Positions 16,327-24,985 of a DNA stretch of 64,000 nucleotides are shown here, in pieces. Source of the DNA: Azospirillum sp. TSA2s. GTDB taxonomy: Bacteria > Pseudomonadota > Alphaproteobacteria > Azospirillales > Azospirillaceae. The notes beneath the pieces are model-generated. The model had not been told where the DNA came from and made no database searches. It saw nothing but the letters and a program-made list of their open reading frames with translations. The stretch spans positions 618,731-682,730 of the forward strand of contig NZ_CP039645.1 in assembly GCF_004923315.1 (NCBI RefSeq), written 5' to 3'. The first letter of the stretch is position 1, and each line of letters opens with the position of its first letter. Position numbers and translations under genes: made by a program.

Positions 16327-19300
16327 ATGAACATCTCGAAATTCTTCATCGACCGGCCGATCTTTGCCGGCGTGCTGTCGGTGGCGCTGTTCCTGGCGGG
16401 GGCCATCGCGGTGTTCCGCCTGCCGATTTCCGAATATCCGGAGGTGGTGCCGCCGTCCGTCGTGGTGCGCGCGCAGTTCCCCGGCGCCAACCCCAAGGTG
16501 ATCGCCGAGACCGTCGCCTCCCCGCTGGAGGAGCAGATCAACGGCGTCGAAGGCATGCTCTATATGCAGTCGCAGGCGAACAGCGACGGCAACATGGCGC
16601 TGACCGTGACCTTCAAGCTGGGCACCGACGCGGACAAGGCGCAGCAACTGGTGCAGAACCGCGTGGCGCAGGCGATGCCGCGGCTGCCGGCCGACGTGCA
16701 GCGGCTCGGAGTCACCACGGTCAAGAGTTCGCCGACGCTGACCATGGTCGTGCATCTGCTGTCGCCCAACGACCGCTATGACATGACGTACCTGCGCAAC
16801 TACGCGGTATTGAACGTCAAGGACCGGCTGACCCGCATCGCCGGTGTCGGCGAGGTGCAGGTGTGGGGCGCCGGCGACTATGCGATGCGGGTGTGGCTCG
16901 ACCCCGGCAAGGTGGCGCAGCGCGGGCTGACCGCCACCGACGTGGTCAATGCCATCCGCGAGCAGAATGTCCAGGTGGCGGCCGGCGTGATCGGCGCCTC
17001 GCCCTCGCTGCCCGACGTGCCGATGCAGCTGTCGATCAATGCGCGCGGCCGGCTGAAAACCGCCGACGAGTTCGGCGACATCGTGCTGAAGACCGGCGAG
17101 GACGGCGGCGTCACCCGCCTGCGCGACGTGGCGCGGGTGGAGCTGGCGGCGGCGCAATATGGGCTGCGCTCTCTGCTCGACAACAAGCCGGCGGTGGCGC
17201 TCGGCATCACCCAGACGCCGGACGCCAACGCGCTCGCCATCTCCGACGAGGTGCGCAAGGTGATGGCGGAGCTGAAGGGCGACATGCCGGAGGGGGTGGA
17301 TTATTCCATCGTCTACGACCCGACGCAGTTCGTCCGCTCCTCCATCGAGGCGGTGGTGCACACGCTGCTGGAGGCGGTGGCGCTGGTCGTGCTGGTGGTG
17401 ATCATCTTCCTGCAGACCTGGCGGGCGTCGATCATTCCGCTGCTGGCGGTGCCGATCTCCATCGTCGGCACCTTCTCGCTGCTGCTGGCCTTCGGCTTCT
17501 CGATCAACGCGCTGTCGCTGTTCGGCATGGTGCTGGCCATCGGCATCGTCGTCGACGACGCCATCGTCGTGGTCGAGAATGTGGAGCGCAACATCGCGTC
17601 CGGCCTGTCGGCCCGCGACGCCACCATCCGCGCCATGCAGGAGGTCAGCGGGCCGATCATCGCGATTGCGCTGACGCTGGTCGCCGTCTTCGTGCCGCTG
17701 GCGGCGATGACCGGCCTGACCGGCGAGTTCTACAAGCAGTTCGCGATGACCATCGCGATCTCCACCGTGATTTCCGCCTTCAACTCGCTGACGCTGTCGC
17801 CGGCCCTGGCGGCGGTGCTGCTGCGCGGCCATGACGAGCCGCAGGACTGGCTGACCCGTGCGATGAACCGGGTGTTCGGCGGCTTCTTCCGGCTGTTCAA
17901 CCGGGTGTTCCACCGGGCGTCGGAGGGCTATGGCCGCGGTGTCGGCGGGGTGGTGCGGCGCAAGGGCGTGATGCTGGCGGTCTATGCGCTGCTGATCGGC
18001 GCCACGGTGCTGCTCGGCCGCACGGTGCCGTCGGGCTTCGTGCCGATGCAGGACAAGGAGTATCTGATCAGCTTCGCCCAGCTTCCCAACGGCGCCTCGC
18101 TCGACCGGACGGAGGCGGTGATCCGCGAGATGACCGACATCGCGCTGAAGCGCCCCGGCGTGCAGAGCGCGGTGGCCTTTCCGGGGCTGTCGGTCAACGG
18201 CTTCACCAACAGCTCCAGCGCCGGCATCGTCTTCGTCACGCTGAAGCCCTTTGCCGAGCGCAAGGATCCGTCGCTGTCGGCCGGGGCCATCGCCATGGAT
18301 TTGCAGAAGCGCTATGCCGGGCTGAAGGAGGCCTTCGTCGCCATCTTCCCGCCGCCGCCGGTGATGGGGCTGGGGCAGCTGGGCGGCTTCAAGATGCAGT
18401 TGGAGGACCGCGGGAACCTGGGCTATGAGGCGCTGAGCGGCGCGGTGAACGCCTTCGTCAAGCGGGCGGCGCAGACGCCGGAACTGGGGCCGACCTTCTC
18501 CGCCTACCAGATCAACGTGCCGCAGCTGGACGTCGATCTCGACCGGGTGAAGGCCAAGCAGCTGGGCGTCAATGTCGCCGAGGTGTTCGACACCATGCAG
18601 ATCTATCTGGGGTCGCTGTACGTCAACGACTTCAACGCCTTCGGCCGCGTCTATCAGGTGCGGGTGCAGGCCGACGCGCCGTTCCGCGATACCGCCGACG
18701 ACATCGGGCTGCTGAAGACCCGCAACGCGGCGGGGACCATGGTGCCGCTGTCGTCGCTGGTGACCGTGCAGCCGGGATACGGGCCGGAGATGGTGGTGCG
18801 CTACAACGGCTTCACCGCCGCCGACGTCAATGGCGGGCCGGCGCCCGGCTTCTCCTCGGGACAGGCGGAAGCGGCGGCGGAGCGCATCGCGGCGGAGGTT
18901 CTGCCGCGCGGCGTGAAGCTGGAATGGACCGACCTGACCTATCAGAAGATCCTGGTCGGCAATGCCGGGCTGTGGGTCTTCCCGATCAGTGTGCTGCTGG
19001 TCTTCCTGGTGCTGGCGGCGCAATATGAGAGCCTGACGCTGCCGCTCGCCATCCTGCTGATCGTGCCGATGAGCGTGCTGTCGGCGCTGTTCGGGGTGTG
19101 GCTGACGGGGGGCGACAACAACATCTTCACGCAGATCGGCTTCATGGTGCTGGTCGGGCTGTCGGCGAAGAACGCCATCCTAATCGTCGAGTTCGCCCGC
19201 GAGCTGGAGCATGAGGGGCGCAGCGTGGTGCAGGCGGCCATCGAGGCGAGCCGGCTGCGGTTGCGGCCGATCCTGATGACCTCCATCGCCTTCATCATGG

Positions 19301-19515
19301 GCGTGGTGCCGCTGGTCACCTCCACTGGCGCGGGGGCCGAGATGCGGCATGCGATGGGTGTCGCGGTGTTCGCCGGCATGATCGGCGTGACGCTGTTCGG
19401 TCTGGTGCTGACCCCGGTGTTCTACGTGCTGCTGCGCAAGCTGGCCGGGGCGGAGCGTCGGGCGGAAGCGCCGGCGCATGGCGAGGAGCCGCCGGCGGAG
19501 TGGAAGATGGGCTGA
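16327..19515 (+). CDS. RND multidrug efflux permease (HAE1 family, MexF/AcrB-like)
   Basis: A 1062-residue inner-membrane proton-driven pump, normal length for HAE1. It starts MNISKFFIDRPIFAGVLSV, the conserved first span. The proton-relay pair is in GIVVDDAIVVVENVERN near residue 410, and the partner lysine is in LSAKNAILIVEFARELE near residue 947. Two large periplasmic loops follow spans 1 and 7. The start at 16327 fits the family exactly; the frame extends back through the repeat to 16198, but that part is repeat sequence. No TolC/OprM-type gene follows, so the outer-membrane partner must be encoded elsewhere. Likely exports drugs or solvents; the neighbouring lipase-like gene hints at an amphipathic substrate. 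Confidence 0.95.
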   Translation: MNISKFFIDRPIFAGVLSVALFLAGAIAVFRLPISEYPEVVPPSVVVRAQFPGANPKVIAETVASPLEEQINGVEGMLYMQSQANSDGNMALTVTFKLGTDADKAQQLVQNRVAQAMPRLPADVQRLGVTTVKSSPTLTMVVHLLSPNDRYDMTYLRNYAVLNVKDRLTRIAGVGEVQVWGAGDYAMRVWLDPGKVAQRGLTATDVVNAIREQNVQVAAGVIGASPSLPDVPMQLSINARGRLKTADEFGDIVLKTGEDGGVTRLRDVARVELAAAQYGLRSLLDNKPAVALGITQTPDANALAISDEVRKVMAELKGDMPEGVDYSIVYDPTQFVRSSIEAVVHTLLEAVALVVLVVIIFLQTWRASIIPLLAVPISIVGTFSLLLAFGFSINALSLFGMVLAIGIVVDDAIVVVENVERNIASGLSARDATIRAMQEVSGPIIAIALTLVAVFVPLAAMTGLTGEFYKQFAMTIAISTVISAFNSLTLSPALAAVLLRGHDEPQDWLTRAMNRVFGGFFRLFNRVFHRASEGYGRGVGGVVRRKGVMLAVYALLIGATVLLGRTVPSGFVPMQDKEYLISFAQLPNGASLDRTEAVIREMTDIALKRPGVQSAVAFPGLSVNGFTNSSSAGIVFVTLKPFAERKDPSLSAGAIAMDLQKRYAGLKEAFVAIFPPPPVMGLGQLGGFKMQLEDRGNLGYEALSGAVNAFVKRAAQTPELGPTFSAYQINVPQLDVDLDRVKAKQLGVNVAEVFDTMQIYLGSLYVNDFNAFGRVYQVRVQADAPFRDTADDIGLLKTRNAAGTMVPLSSLVTVQPGYGPEMVVRYNGFTAADVNGGPAPGFSSGQAEAAAERIAAEVLPRGVKLEWTDLTYQKILVGNAGLWVFPISVLLVFLVLAAQYESLTLPLAILLIVPMSVLSALFGVWLTGGDNNIFTQIGFMVLVGLSAKNAILIVEFARELEHEGRSVVQAAIEASRLRLRPILMTSIAFIMGVVPLVTSTGAGAEMRHAMGVAVFAGMIGVTLFGLVLTPVFYVLLRKLAGAERRAEAPAHGEEPPAEWKMG

Positions 19516-19520
19516 TAGCT

Positions 19521-19722
19521 CCCTCTCCCCCGCTCACGCGCAAACTTCGTTTGCGCTGACGCGACAGGCGGATCGAAGATCCGCCGAAAGCGGGGAGAGG
19601 GTCGGGGTGAGGGGGATGCATTGCGGAGCGCCGGTGACAATGCCGGCGCTCCGTTTTCTTTGAAAATCCTCGCTGTGCATCCCCCTCACCCTAACCCTCT
19701 CCCCGGGGGGGAGAGGGAATTA
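19521..19722. repeat. Compound palindromic repeat pair between convergent efflux and lacI genes
   Basis: Left part (19521-19617) opens with CCCTCTCCCC and closes with GGGGAGAGGGTCGGGGTGAG. Between them lies a 62-base module (19531-19592) with two perfect hairpins, GCGCAAA-cttcg-TTTGCGC and GGCGGATC-gaa-GATCCGCC. The right part (19677-19722) is a single CCCTCACCCTAACCCTCTCC-type arm. The same module with changed but still paired stems recurs at 24861-24922. Confidence 0.85.
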
Positions 19723-19756
19723 TCCCCGGGGCGGGAAAGTGCGTTAATTCCGTCCT

Positions 19757-20848
19757 CTATTCATCCGGCAGCATGTTTTTCGGCAGGTTTTCGCGGAAGA
19801 TCACTTCCGCTCTCGGGCTTTCCACCCCCTGCATGGCGGGACGGCCGGCGCGCAGGTTGGTGAAGATGCCGACGCAGGCCGACAGGGTGTTGCGCGGATC
19901 CTGGGTGATCACCGCGTCCAGCGCCCCGTCGATCAGCAGGCCGCGCGTCTCGGTGGTCAGGCCGTGGCCGATGAAGACCATTTCGCGCTCCCGCCGGGTT
20001 TCCTTCAGCGCGCGGGCCACCCCCTCCGCCCCGCCGCCGATGTTGTAGACGCCGGCAAGGTCGGGGTGCAGGCCCAGCAGCATGCGGGTCTGGCGGTAGC
20101 TTTTCCCCTCGTCGTCATGGCCTTCGCGCAGGCCCACCACCTCGATGTCGGGGGCGGTTTCCTTCAGGACGTGGAGGAAGCCCATCTCGCGGTCCTCATG
20201 CGCGCGGTAGCTGAGGCTGCCGGCGATCATCGCCACCTTGGCCGGGCGATGCTTCAGGAAGCGCGCGATCAGGTAGCCGGCGGTGCGGCCGGCCGCGCGG
20301 TTGTCCAGCCCGACATAGCCGGCGCGCCGGCAGTTCAAAATGTCGGAGATCAGCGTCACGCTCGGCACGTTGCGCTCGGCCAGCGCGTCCACCGCCTCGC
20401 GCACCGCCGGATGCTCCAGCGCCATGAAGGCGACGCCGTCGGCGCGGCGGCCGTGCTGGAACAGGCTGCGCGCCAGCAGTTCCGGGTTGAAGCTCTTGAT
20501 GAACTCCACCTGCGCCTTGACGCCATGCGGGGCGAGGGTGGCGTCGGCGCGCCGGATCATCTCCCCCAGACCGGTGAGGAAGCGGTTGTTGCCGGCGGGC
20601 AGCAGGAAGGACAGCCGCATCGGCTTCTGCCCTGCCGCGGCATAAAGCTCGGAGTCCGGCAGATAGTCGAGTTCCGCCGCCGCCTTCAGCACGCGCTGCA
20701 CGGTGGCGGCGCGCACCCCCGGCCGGTGGTTCAGCACGCGGTCGACCGTGGCGGTGGACACGCCCGCGGCCTGCGCGATGTCGGCCACCCGCGGCAGGCC
20801 GCGCGCACCCGTGCCGGTTTCCGGATCGTCCTTCAGTGAAACCATCAA
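19757..20848 (-). CDS. LacI-family transcriptional regulator
   Basis: A 363-residue repressor-type protein. The DNA-binding domain is at residues 18-65 (VADIAQAAGVSTATVDRVLN, then the hinge helix AAAELDYLP). It is followed by a periplasmic-binding-protein-like sensor domain (LSFLLPAGNNRF ... ADGVAFMALEH ... DPRNTLSACVG), which would bind a sugar or sugar acid. It is divergent from the TRAP transporter operon across 139 bases, so the simplest reading is that it controls the TRAP/RuBisCO-like/kinase cluster in response to its substrate. The two-residue Met-Met start leaves a small uncertainty. Confidence 0.92.
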   Translation of the reverse strand: MMVSLKDDPETGTGARGLPRVADIAQAAGVSTATVDRVLNHRPGVRAATVQRVLKAAAELDYLPDSELYAAAGQKPMRLSFLLPAGNNRFLTGLGEMIRRADATLAPHGVKAQVEFIKSFNPELLARSLFQHGRRADGVAFMALEHPAVREAVDALAERNVPSVTLISDILNCRRAGYVGLDNRAAGRTAGYLIARFLKHRPAKVAMIAGSLSYRAHEDREMGFLHVLKETAPDIEVVGLREGHDDEGKSYRQTRMLLGLHPDLAGVYNIGGGAEGVARALKETRREREMVFIGHGLTTETRGLLIDGALDAVITQDPRNTLSACVGIFTNLRAGRPAMQGVESPRAEVIFRENLPKNMLPDE

Positions 20849-20867
20849 AAACCATCAATTTCGGCGT

Positions 20868-20920
20868 TTGACACTTGTCGGTGCTGGACATACCGTCCAT
20901 CCAACAATCATCAATTGACA
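20868..20920 (+). promoter_or_regulatory. Candidate promoter and operator between lacI and the TRAP operon
   Basis: A perfect minus-35 hexamer TTGACA lies at 20868-20873. A 15-base inverted repeat TGGAC-atacc-GTCCA is centred at 20892, where a minus-10 box would fall with 17-base spacing. A second TTGACA at 20915-20920 and several CATCA direct repeats lie on the same stretch. This would suit LacI-type repression, but the minus-10 match is poor and the operator is inferred. Confidence 0.4.
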
Positions 20921-20987
20921 TCAGATCACATCAGAAACGCAAGGCCGGAAACAGCAACGTCGGCCGGTAATCCATGGGAGGTTTGAA

Positions 20988-22016
20988 ATGACCAGTCTGA
21001 CCCGCCGCACGATGCTGAAGGCCATCGCCACCGCGCCGGCGATCGGGGCCGCCGGTGCCGTCATCGGCATGCCGCACATCGCCCGCGCCGCCGAGTTTGA
21101 GCTGAAATACGGCAACAACCTGCCGCTGAGCCATCCGCTGAACATCCGCGCCCAGCAGGCGGCGGATCGCATCGCCAAGGAGACGAACGGCAAGGTCGAG
21201 GTCAAGATCTTCCCGAACAACCAGTTGGGCGGCGACACCGACATGCTGTCCCAGGTGCGCAGCGGCGGCCTGACCTTCTTCACGCCGTCGGCCCTGGTGA
21301 TCGCCACGCTGGTTCCGGTCGCCGCGATCAACGCGGTCGGCTTCGCCTTCTCCGACTATGATCAGGTGTGGAAGGCGATGGACGGCAAGCTGGGCGCCCA
21401 TGTCCGCAACGCCATCTCCAAGGTCGGGCTCCATGCCTTCGACAAGATGTGGGACAACGGCTTCCGCCAGATGACCAGCGGCGACAAGCCGATCAATTCC
21501 GCCGCCGACATGGACGGCTTGAAGATCCGCGTGCCGGTCAGCCCGCTCAGCATCGCCATGTTCAAGGGCCTGGGCGCCTCGCCGACCAGCCTGCAGTTCA
21601 GCGAGGTCTATTCGTCGCTGCAGACCCGGATCGTCGATGCGCAGGAAAACCCGCTGCCGATCATCCAGGTCGCCAAGCTGTTCGAGGTGCAGAAATACTG
21701 CTCGCTGTCGAACCACATCTGGGACGGCTTCTGGTTCATCGCCAACGGCCGCGCCTGGAAGGGCCTGCCGCCGGACATGCAGACCATCGTCGCCAACGCG
21801 ATCAACGACGCCGGCATGGCGCAGCGCGGCGACATCAAGGCGCTGAACCAGTCGGTCCGCGCCGACCTGGAATCGAAGGGGCTGGCCTTCAACCAGCCGG
21901 CACCCGACAGCTTCCGCGCCAAGCTGCGCGACAGCGGCTTCTACGGCGAATGGAAGGGCCGCTTCGGCGACGAGGCCTGGGGCCTGCTGGAGGAGGCGGT
22001 CGGCAAGCTCGCCTGA
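20988..22016 (+). CDS. dctP: TRAP transporter solute-binding protein (DctP family)
   Basis: A 342-residue periplasmic binding protein. The N-terminus has a twin-arginine-like signal (LTRRTMLKA followed by a hydrophobic stretch and ARA-AE near residue 34). The mature part begins FELKYGNNLPLSHPLNIRAQQAADRI, the classic DctP opening. The ligand-carboxylate arginine region is around LKIRVPVSPLSIAMFKGLGA near residue 180. It would bind an organic or sugar acid in the periplasm and deliver it to the membrane subunit encoded next. GGGAGG lies 6 bases before the ATG. It is the first gene of the operon controlled from the lacI-divergent region. Confidence 0.94.
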   Translation: MTSLTRRTMLKAIATAPAIGAAGAVIGMPHIARAAEFELKYGNNLPLSHPLNIRAQQAADRIAKETNGKVEVKIFPNNQLGGDTDMLSQVRSGGLTFFTPSALVIATLVPVAAINAVGFAFSDYDQVWKAMDGKLGAHVRNAISKVGLHAFDKMWDNGFRQMTSGDKPINSAADMDGLKIRVPVSPLSIAMFKGLGASPTSLQFSEVYSSLQTRIVDAQENPLPIIQVAKLFEVQKYCSLSNHIWDGFWFIANGRAWKGLPPDMQTIVANAINDAGMAQRGDIKALNQSVRADLESKGLAFNQPAPDSFRAKLRDSGFYGEWKGRFGDEAWGLLEEAVGKLA

Positions 22017-22065
22017 CCGACGACCCTTTCAAATCAGAGACCGTGAGTTTCCAGAGCCTCTTATC

Positions 22066-22216
22066 GGCCGTCATCCCCGCGGAGACGGGGATCCAGTGTT
22101 TCCCGAGCAGAACCAATGGGTACGCCTGGATCCCCGCCTTCGCGGGGATGACGCCGAAAGAGGTGCCGGCATCCCGTAAGTTGGCGCCTTCGCGCCTTCG
22201 CGGGAATGACGGCCGG
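22066..22216. repeat. GTCATCCCCGCG-type intergenic repeat, copy 1
   Basis: The unit opens CGGCCGTCATCCCCGCGGAG and contains facing copies GGATCCCCGCCTTCGCGGGG and TTCGCGGGAATGACGGCCG. This is the widespread class of GTCATTCCCGCGAAGGCGGGAAT-like repeats. A second copy with the same flank lies at 59488-59590. This one separates the binding-protein and membrane-protein genes of the TRAP operon. Confidence 0.85.
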
Positions 22217-22270
22217 GAGAGGCAAAACTCACAAACGCTCAGGGCCTCTTCGATGAAGGAACCCCCCGCC

Positions 22271-24169
22271 ATGTCCCACATGTCCGAACCGGTCCACGGC
22301 TACGTGGACGCTCCCGGCGGCGTTGCCGCCGGCGGCGGCGCTTCGCTGCTGCGCCGGATCGACCGCGGCCTGTCCGTCGGGGTCGAGACCGTGGCGGGCC
22401 TTCTGGTGCTGGTCGAGATTGTCGTCCTGCTGGCCGGCGTCACCGCCCGCTACCTGTTCCACACCCCGCTGGTGTGGTCGGACGAGCTGGCCTCGATCCT
22501 GTTCCTGTGGCTGTCGATGCTGGGTGCGGTGGTGGCGCTGCGCCGGGGCGAGCATATGCGGATGACCGGGCTGGTCAGCCGCGTCGGCCCGCAGGTGCGC
22601 AGCCTGCTGGAATGCATCGCCATCACCGCCCCCATCGCCTTCCTGGCGCTGATTCTCTATCACGCCGTCGATTACGCGATGGAGGAGCAGTTCATCACCA
22701 CCCCGGCGATGGAGGTTTCCAACGCGTGGCGGGCGGCGGCGCTGCCGGTCGGGCTGGGGCTGATGCTGGTCGCGGCGCTGTTCCGGCTGCTGCGCGTCGC
22801 CCGGCCGCTGACCGTGCTGGCGGCGGTTCTGGTGACGGGGGCCATCGTCGCCGGCTTATGGGTCGCCGGGCCGGTGCTGAAGCCGCTGGGGCAACTGAAC
22901 CTGCTGATCTTCTTCGTCGGGCTGGTGGCGGCCAACGTCTTCGCCGGGGTGCCGATCGCCTTTTCCTTCGCGCTCGCCACCTTCGCCTATCTGGCGCTGA
23001 CCACCTCCACGCCGTTGCTGGTGATGGTCGGCCGGCTGGATGAGGGGATGAGCCATCTGATCCTGTTGGCGGTGCCGCTGTTCGTCTTCCTCGGCCTGCT
23101 GATCGAGATGACCGGCATGGCCCGCGCGATGATCCAGTTCCTCGCCAGCCTGCTGGGGCATGTGCGCGGCGGCCTGTCCTATGTGCTGATCGGCGCGATG
23201 TATCTGGTGTCGGGCATCTCGGGCTCGAAGATCGCCGACATGGCGGCCATCGCGCCGGTGCTGTTCCCGGAGATGAAGAAGCGCGGGGCGCCTGCCGGCG
23301 ATCTGGTGGCGCTGCTGTCGGCGACCGGCGCGCAGACCGAGACCATCCCGCCCAGCATCGTGCTGATCACCATCGGCTCGGTCACCGGCGTGTCGATCGC
23401 GGCGCTGTTCACCGGCGGCATGCTGCCGGGCGTGGTTCTGGGCGCCTGCCTGTGCTTCGTCGTCTGGCGGCGCTACCGCCGTGAGGATCTGAGCCATGTC
23501 GAGCGCACCCCCGGCCGTGAGATCGCACGGCTCGCCATGGTGGCGCTGCCCGCCATCCTGCTGCCCTTCGTCATCCGCGCCGCTGTGGTCGAGGGCATCG
23601 CGACGGCGACCGAGGTGTCGACCATCGGCATCGCCTATTCCACCATCGTCGGGCTGCTGATCTACCGCCAGTTCGACTGGCGCCGGCTGAAGCCGATGCT
23701 GATCGAGACGGCGTCGCTGACCGGGGCCATCATCTTCATCGTCGGCTGCGCCACCTCAATGGCCTGGGGCCTGACGCAATCCGGCTTCTCGTCCGATCTG
23801 GCGCGCTTCATGGCCGGCATTCCCGGCGGTGCCTACGGCTTCCTCGCCATCTCCATCGTCGCCTTCATCATCCTGGGCAGCGTGTTGGAGGGCATCCCCG
23901 CCATCGTGCTGTTCGGACCGCTGCTGTTCCCCATCGCCCGCGCCGCGGGGGTGCATGAGGTGCACTATGCGATGGTCGTCATCTTCGCCATGGGCATCGG
24001 CCTGTTCGCCCCGCCCTTCGGCGTCGGCTATTACGGCGCCTGCGCCATCAGCAAGGTCAACCCCGACGACGGCCTGAAGCACATCTGGGGCTATGTCGGC
24101 GCGCTGCTGGTCGGGCTGGTGATCGTCGCCGCCATTCCCTGGATTTCGACCGGGTTCCTGGCTCGTTAA
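22271..24169 (+). CDS. dctM: TRAP transporter fused small and large membrane subunits (DctQM)
   Basis: A 632-residue membrane protein in which the four-span DctQ domain (about residues 25-175, ending LFRLLRVARP) is fused to the 12-span DctM domain (about 190-630). DctM landmarks include FAGVPIAFSFALATF near residue 225, GSKIADMAAIAPVLFPEMKKRG near residue 318, and a C-terminal FAPPFGVGYYGACAI. The fusion removes the need for subunit docking. I chose ATG 22271 because GAAGGAA lies 9 bases upstream; a start at 22253 would add six residues. It uses a sodium or proton gradient to import the ligand bound by DctP. Confidence 0.94.
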   Translation: MSHMSEPVHGYVDAPGGVAAGGGASLLRRIDRGLSVGVETVAGLLVLVEIVVLLAGVTARYLFHTPLVWSDELASILFLWLSMLGAVVALRRGEHMRMTGLVSRVGPQVRSLLECIAITAPIAFLALILYHAVDYAMEEQFITTPAMEVSNAWRAAALPVGLGLMLVAALFRLLRVARPLTVLAAVLVTGAIVAGLWVAGPVLKPLGQLNLLIFFVGLVAANVFAGVPIAFSFALATFAYLALTTSTPLLVMVGRLDEGMSHLILLAVPLFVFLGLLIEMTGMARAMIQFLASLLGHVRGGLSYVLIGAMYLVSGISGSKIADMAAIAPVLFPEMKKRGAPAGDLVALLSATGAQTETIPPSIVLITIGSVTGVSIAALFTGGMLPGVVLGACLCFVVWRRYRREDLSHVERTPGREIARLAMVALPAILLPFVIRAAVVEGIATATEVSTIGIAYSTIVGLLIYRQFDWRRLKPMLIETASLTGAIIFIVGCATSMAWGLTQSGFSSDLARFMAGIPGGAYGFLAISIVAFIILGSVLEGIPAIVLFGPLLFPIARAAGVHEVHYAMVVIFAMGIGLFAPPFGVGYYGACAISKVNPDDGLKHIWGYVGALLVGLVIVAAIPWISTGFLAR

Positions 24170-24214
24170 AGCCGCCGGTCTTCCCCGAATCCCCTCTTAT
24201 CCGGAGTTCCTTCA

Positions 24215-24754
24215 ATGAGCCGATTCTTCGGCCAGATCCGTCAGGCTGGCTACGTCGTGCGCGACATCGAGGCCGCCATGGACTATTGGAGCCGCACGCT
24301 CGGCATCGGTCCCTGGTTCTACAACGAGCGGGTTCCGATCCGGAACTACACCTACCGCGGCGAATCCTACGAGGTTCACAATTCGGTGGCGCTGGCCAAC
24401 TCCGGCCCGCTGCAGATGGAGCTGATCCAGACCCGCAACGACGCGCCGTCGATGTATCGCGACTTTCTGCAGGCGGGGAACACCGGGCTGCAGCATGTCG
24501 CCTACTGGACCGAGGATTACGACGCCGACCTGGAACGTCTGCTGGGCCAGGGCTTCAAGCCGGTGATGAGCGGCGAGGTCGGCGAGAAGGGGCGGTTCAT
24601 CTATTTCGACACCGAGTACCATCCCGGCACGGTGATCGAGCTGTCGGAGGTCGCGGGGCCGAAGGGCAAGATGTTCGACCTGATCCGCGAGGCGTCGATG
24701 GGGTGGGACGGCAGCGATCCGGTGCGGCCGTTTCCGGATTTGAGCAAGTTGTGA
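24215..24754 (+). CDS. VOC-superfamily (glyoxalase/epimerase-like) metalloprotein
   Basis: A 179-residue protein with the paired beta-alpha-beta-beta-beta modules of the vicinal-oxygen-chelate fold. The first module begins FGQIRQAGYVVRDIEAAMDYWSRTLGIGPW; the second begins LQHVAYWTEDYDADLERLLGQGF. Possible metal ligands are Glu in LQMELIQT, His in LQHVAYW and Glu in GTVIELSE. It resembles methylmalonyl-CoA-epimerase-like and glyoxalase-like members. In this operon it could isomerise or epimerise an oxo-acid made from the imported compound. That is inference. GGAG lies 8 bases before the ATG. Confidence 0.85.
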   Translation: MSRFFGQIRQAGYVVRDIEAAMDYWSRTLGIGPWFYNERVPIRNYTYRGESYEVHNSVALANSGPLQMELIQTRNDAPSMYRDFLQAGNTGLQHVAYWTEDYDADLERLLGQGFKPVMSGEVGEKGRFIYFDTEYHPGTVIELSEVAGPKGKMFDLIREASMGWDGSDPVRPFPDLSKL

Positions 24755-24779
24755 GGGGCGATTTTTGAGGGGAAGTTAG

Positions 24780-24946
24780 ACCCCCACCTAACCTCCCCCG
24801 CTGGGCGGGGGAGGGACTGCCGCAGCTCTCCCGTCTAAGCACTTGCTCCCTCCCCCGCCCAGCTCTCGCACAAAGCTATGCTTTGTGCTGACGCGGCAGG
24901 CGGACCGTAGGTCCGCTGAGAGCGGGGGAGGGTTGGGGTGGGGGCA
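24780..24946. repeat. Intergenic repeat family B carrying the two-hairpin module
   Basis: The ends are CCTCCCCCGC and GGGGGAGGGTTGGGGTGGGGG. The middle contains a short palindrome GCTGGGCGGGGGAGGGA and the 62-base module 24861-24922 (outer arms GCTCTC/GAGAGC, inner hairpins GCACAAAGC-tat-GCTTTGTGC and GGCGGACC-gta-GGTCCGC). It ends 40 bases before the RuBisCO-like gene start. Related but module-less copies lie at 44408-44533 and 47076-47186. Confidence 0.85.
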
Positions 24947-24985
24947 ACCCCCACCAGCACTTCCCGCCATCGCAAGGCCACGCCC

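Noticed and set aside
16054..19023. A 989-residue open frame on the minus strand opposite the RND pump gene.
   Set aside because: Its composition (very rich in Arg, Gln, His, Asp) is that of an antisense shadow in GC-rich DNA; the plus-strand gene has all pump motifs.
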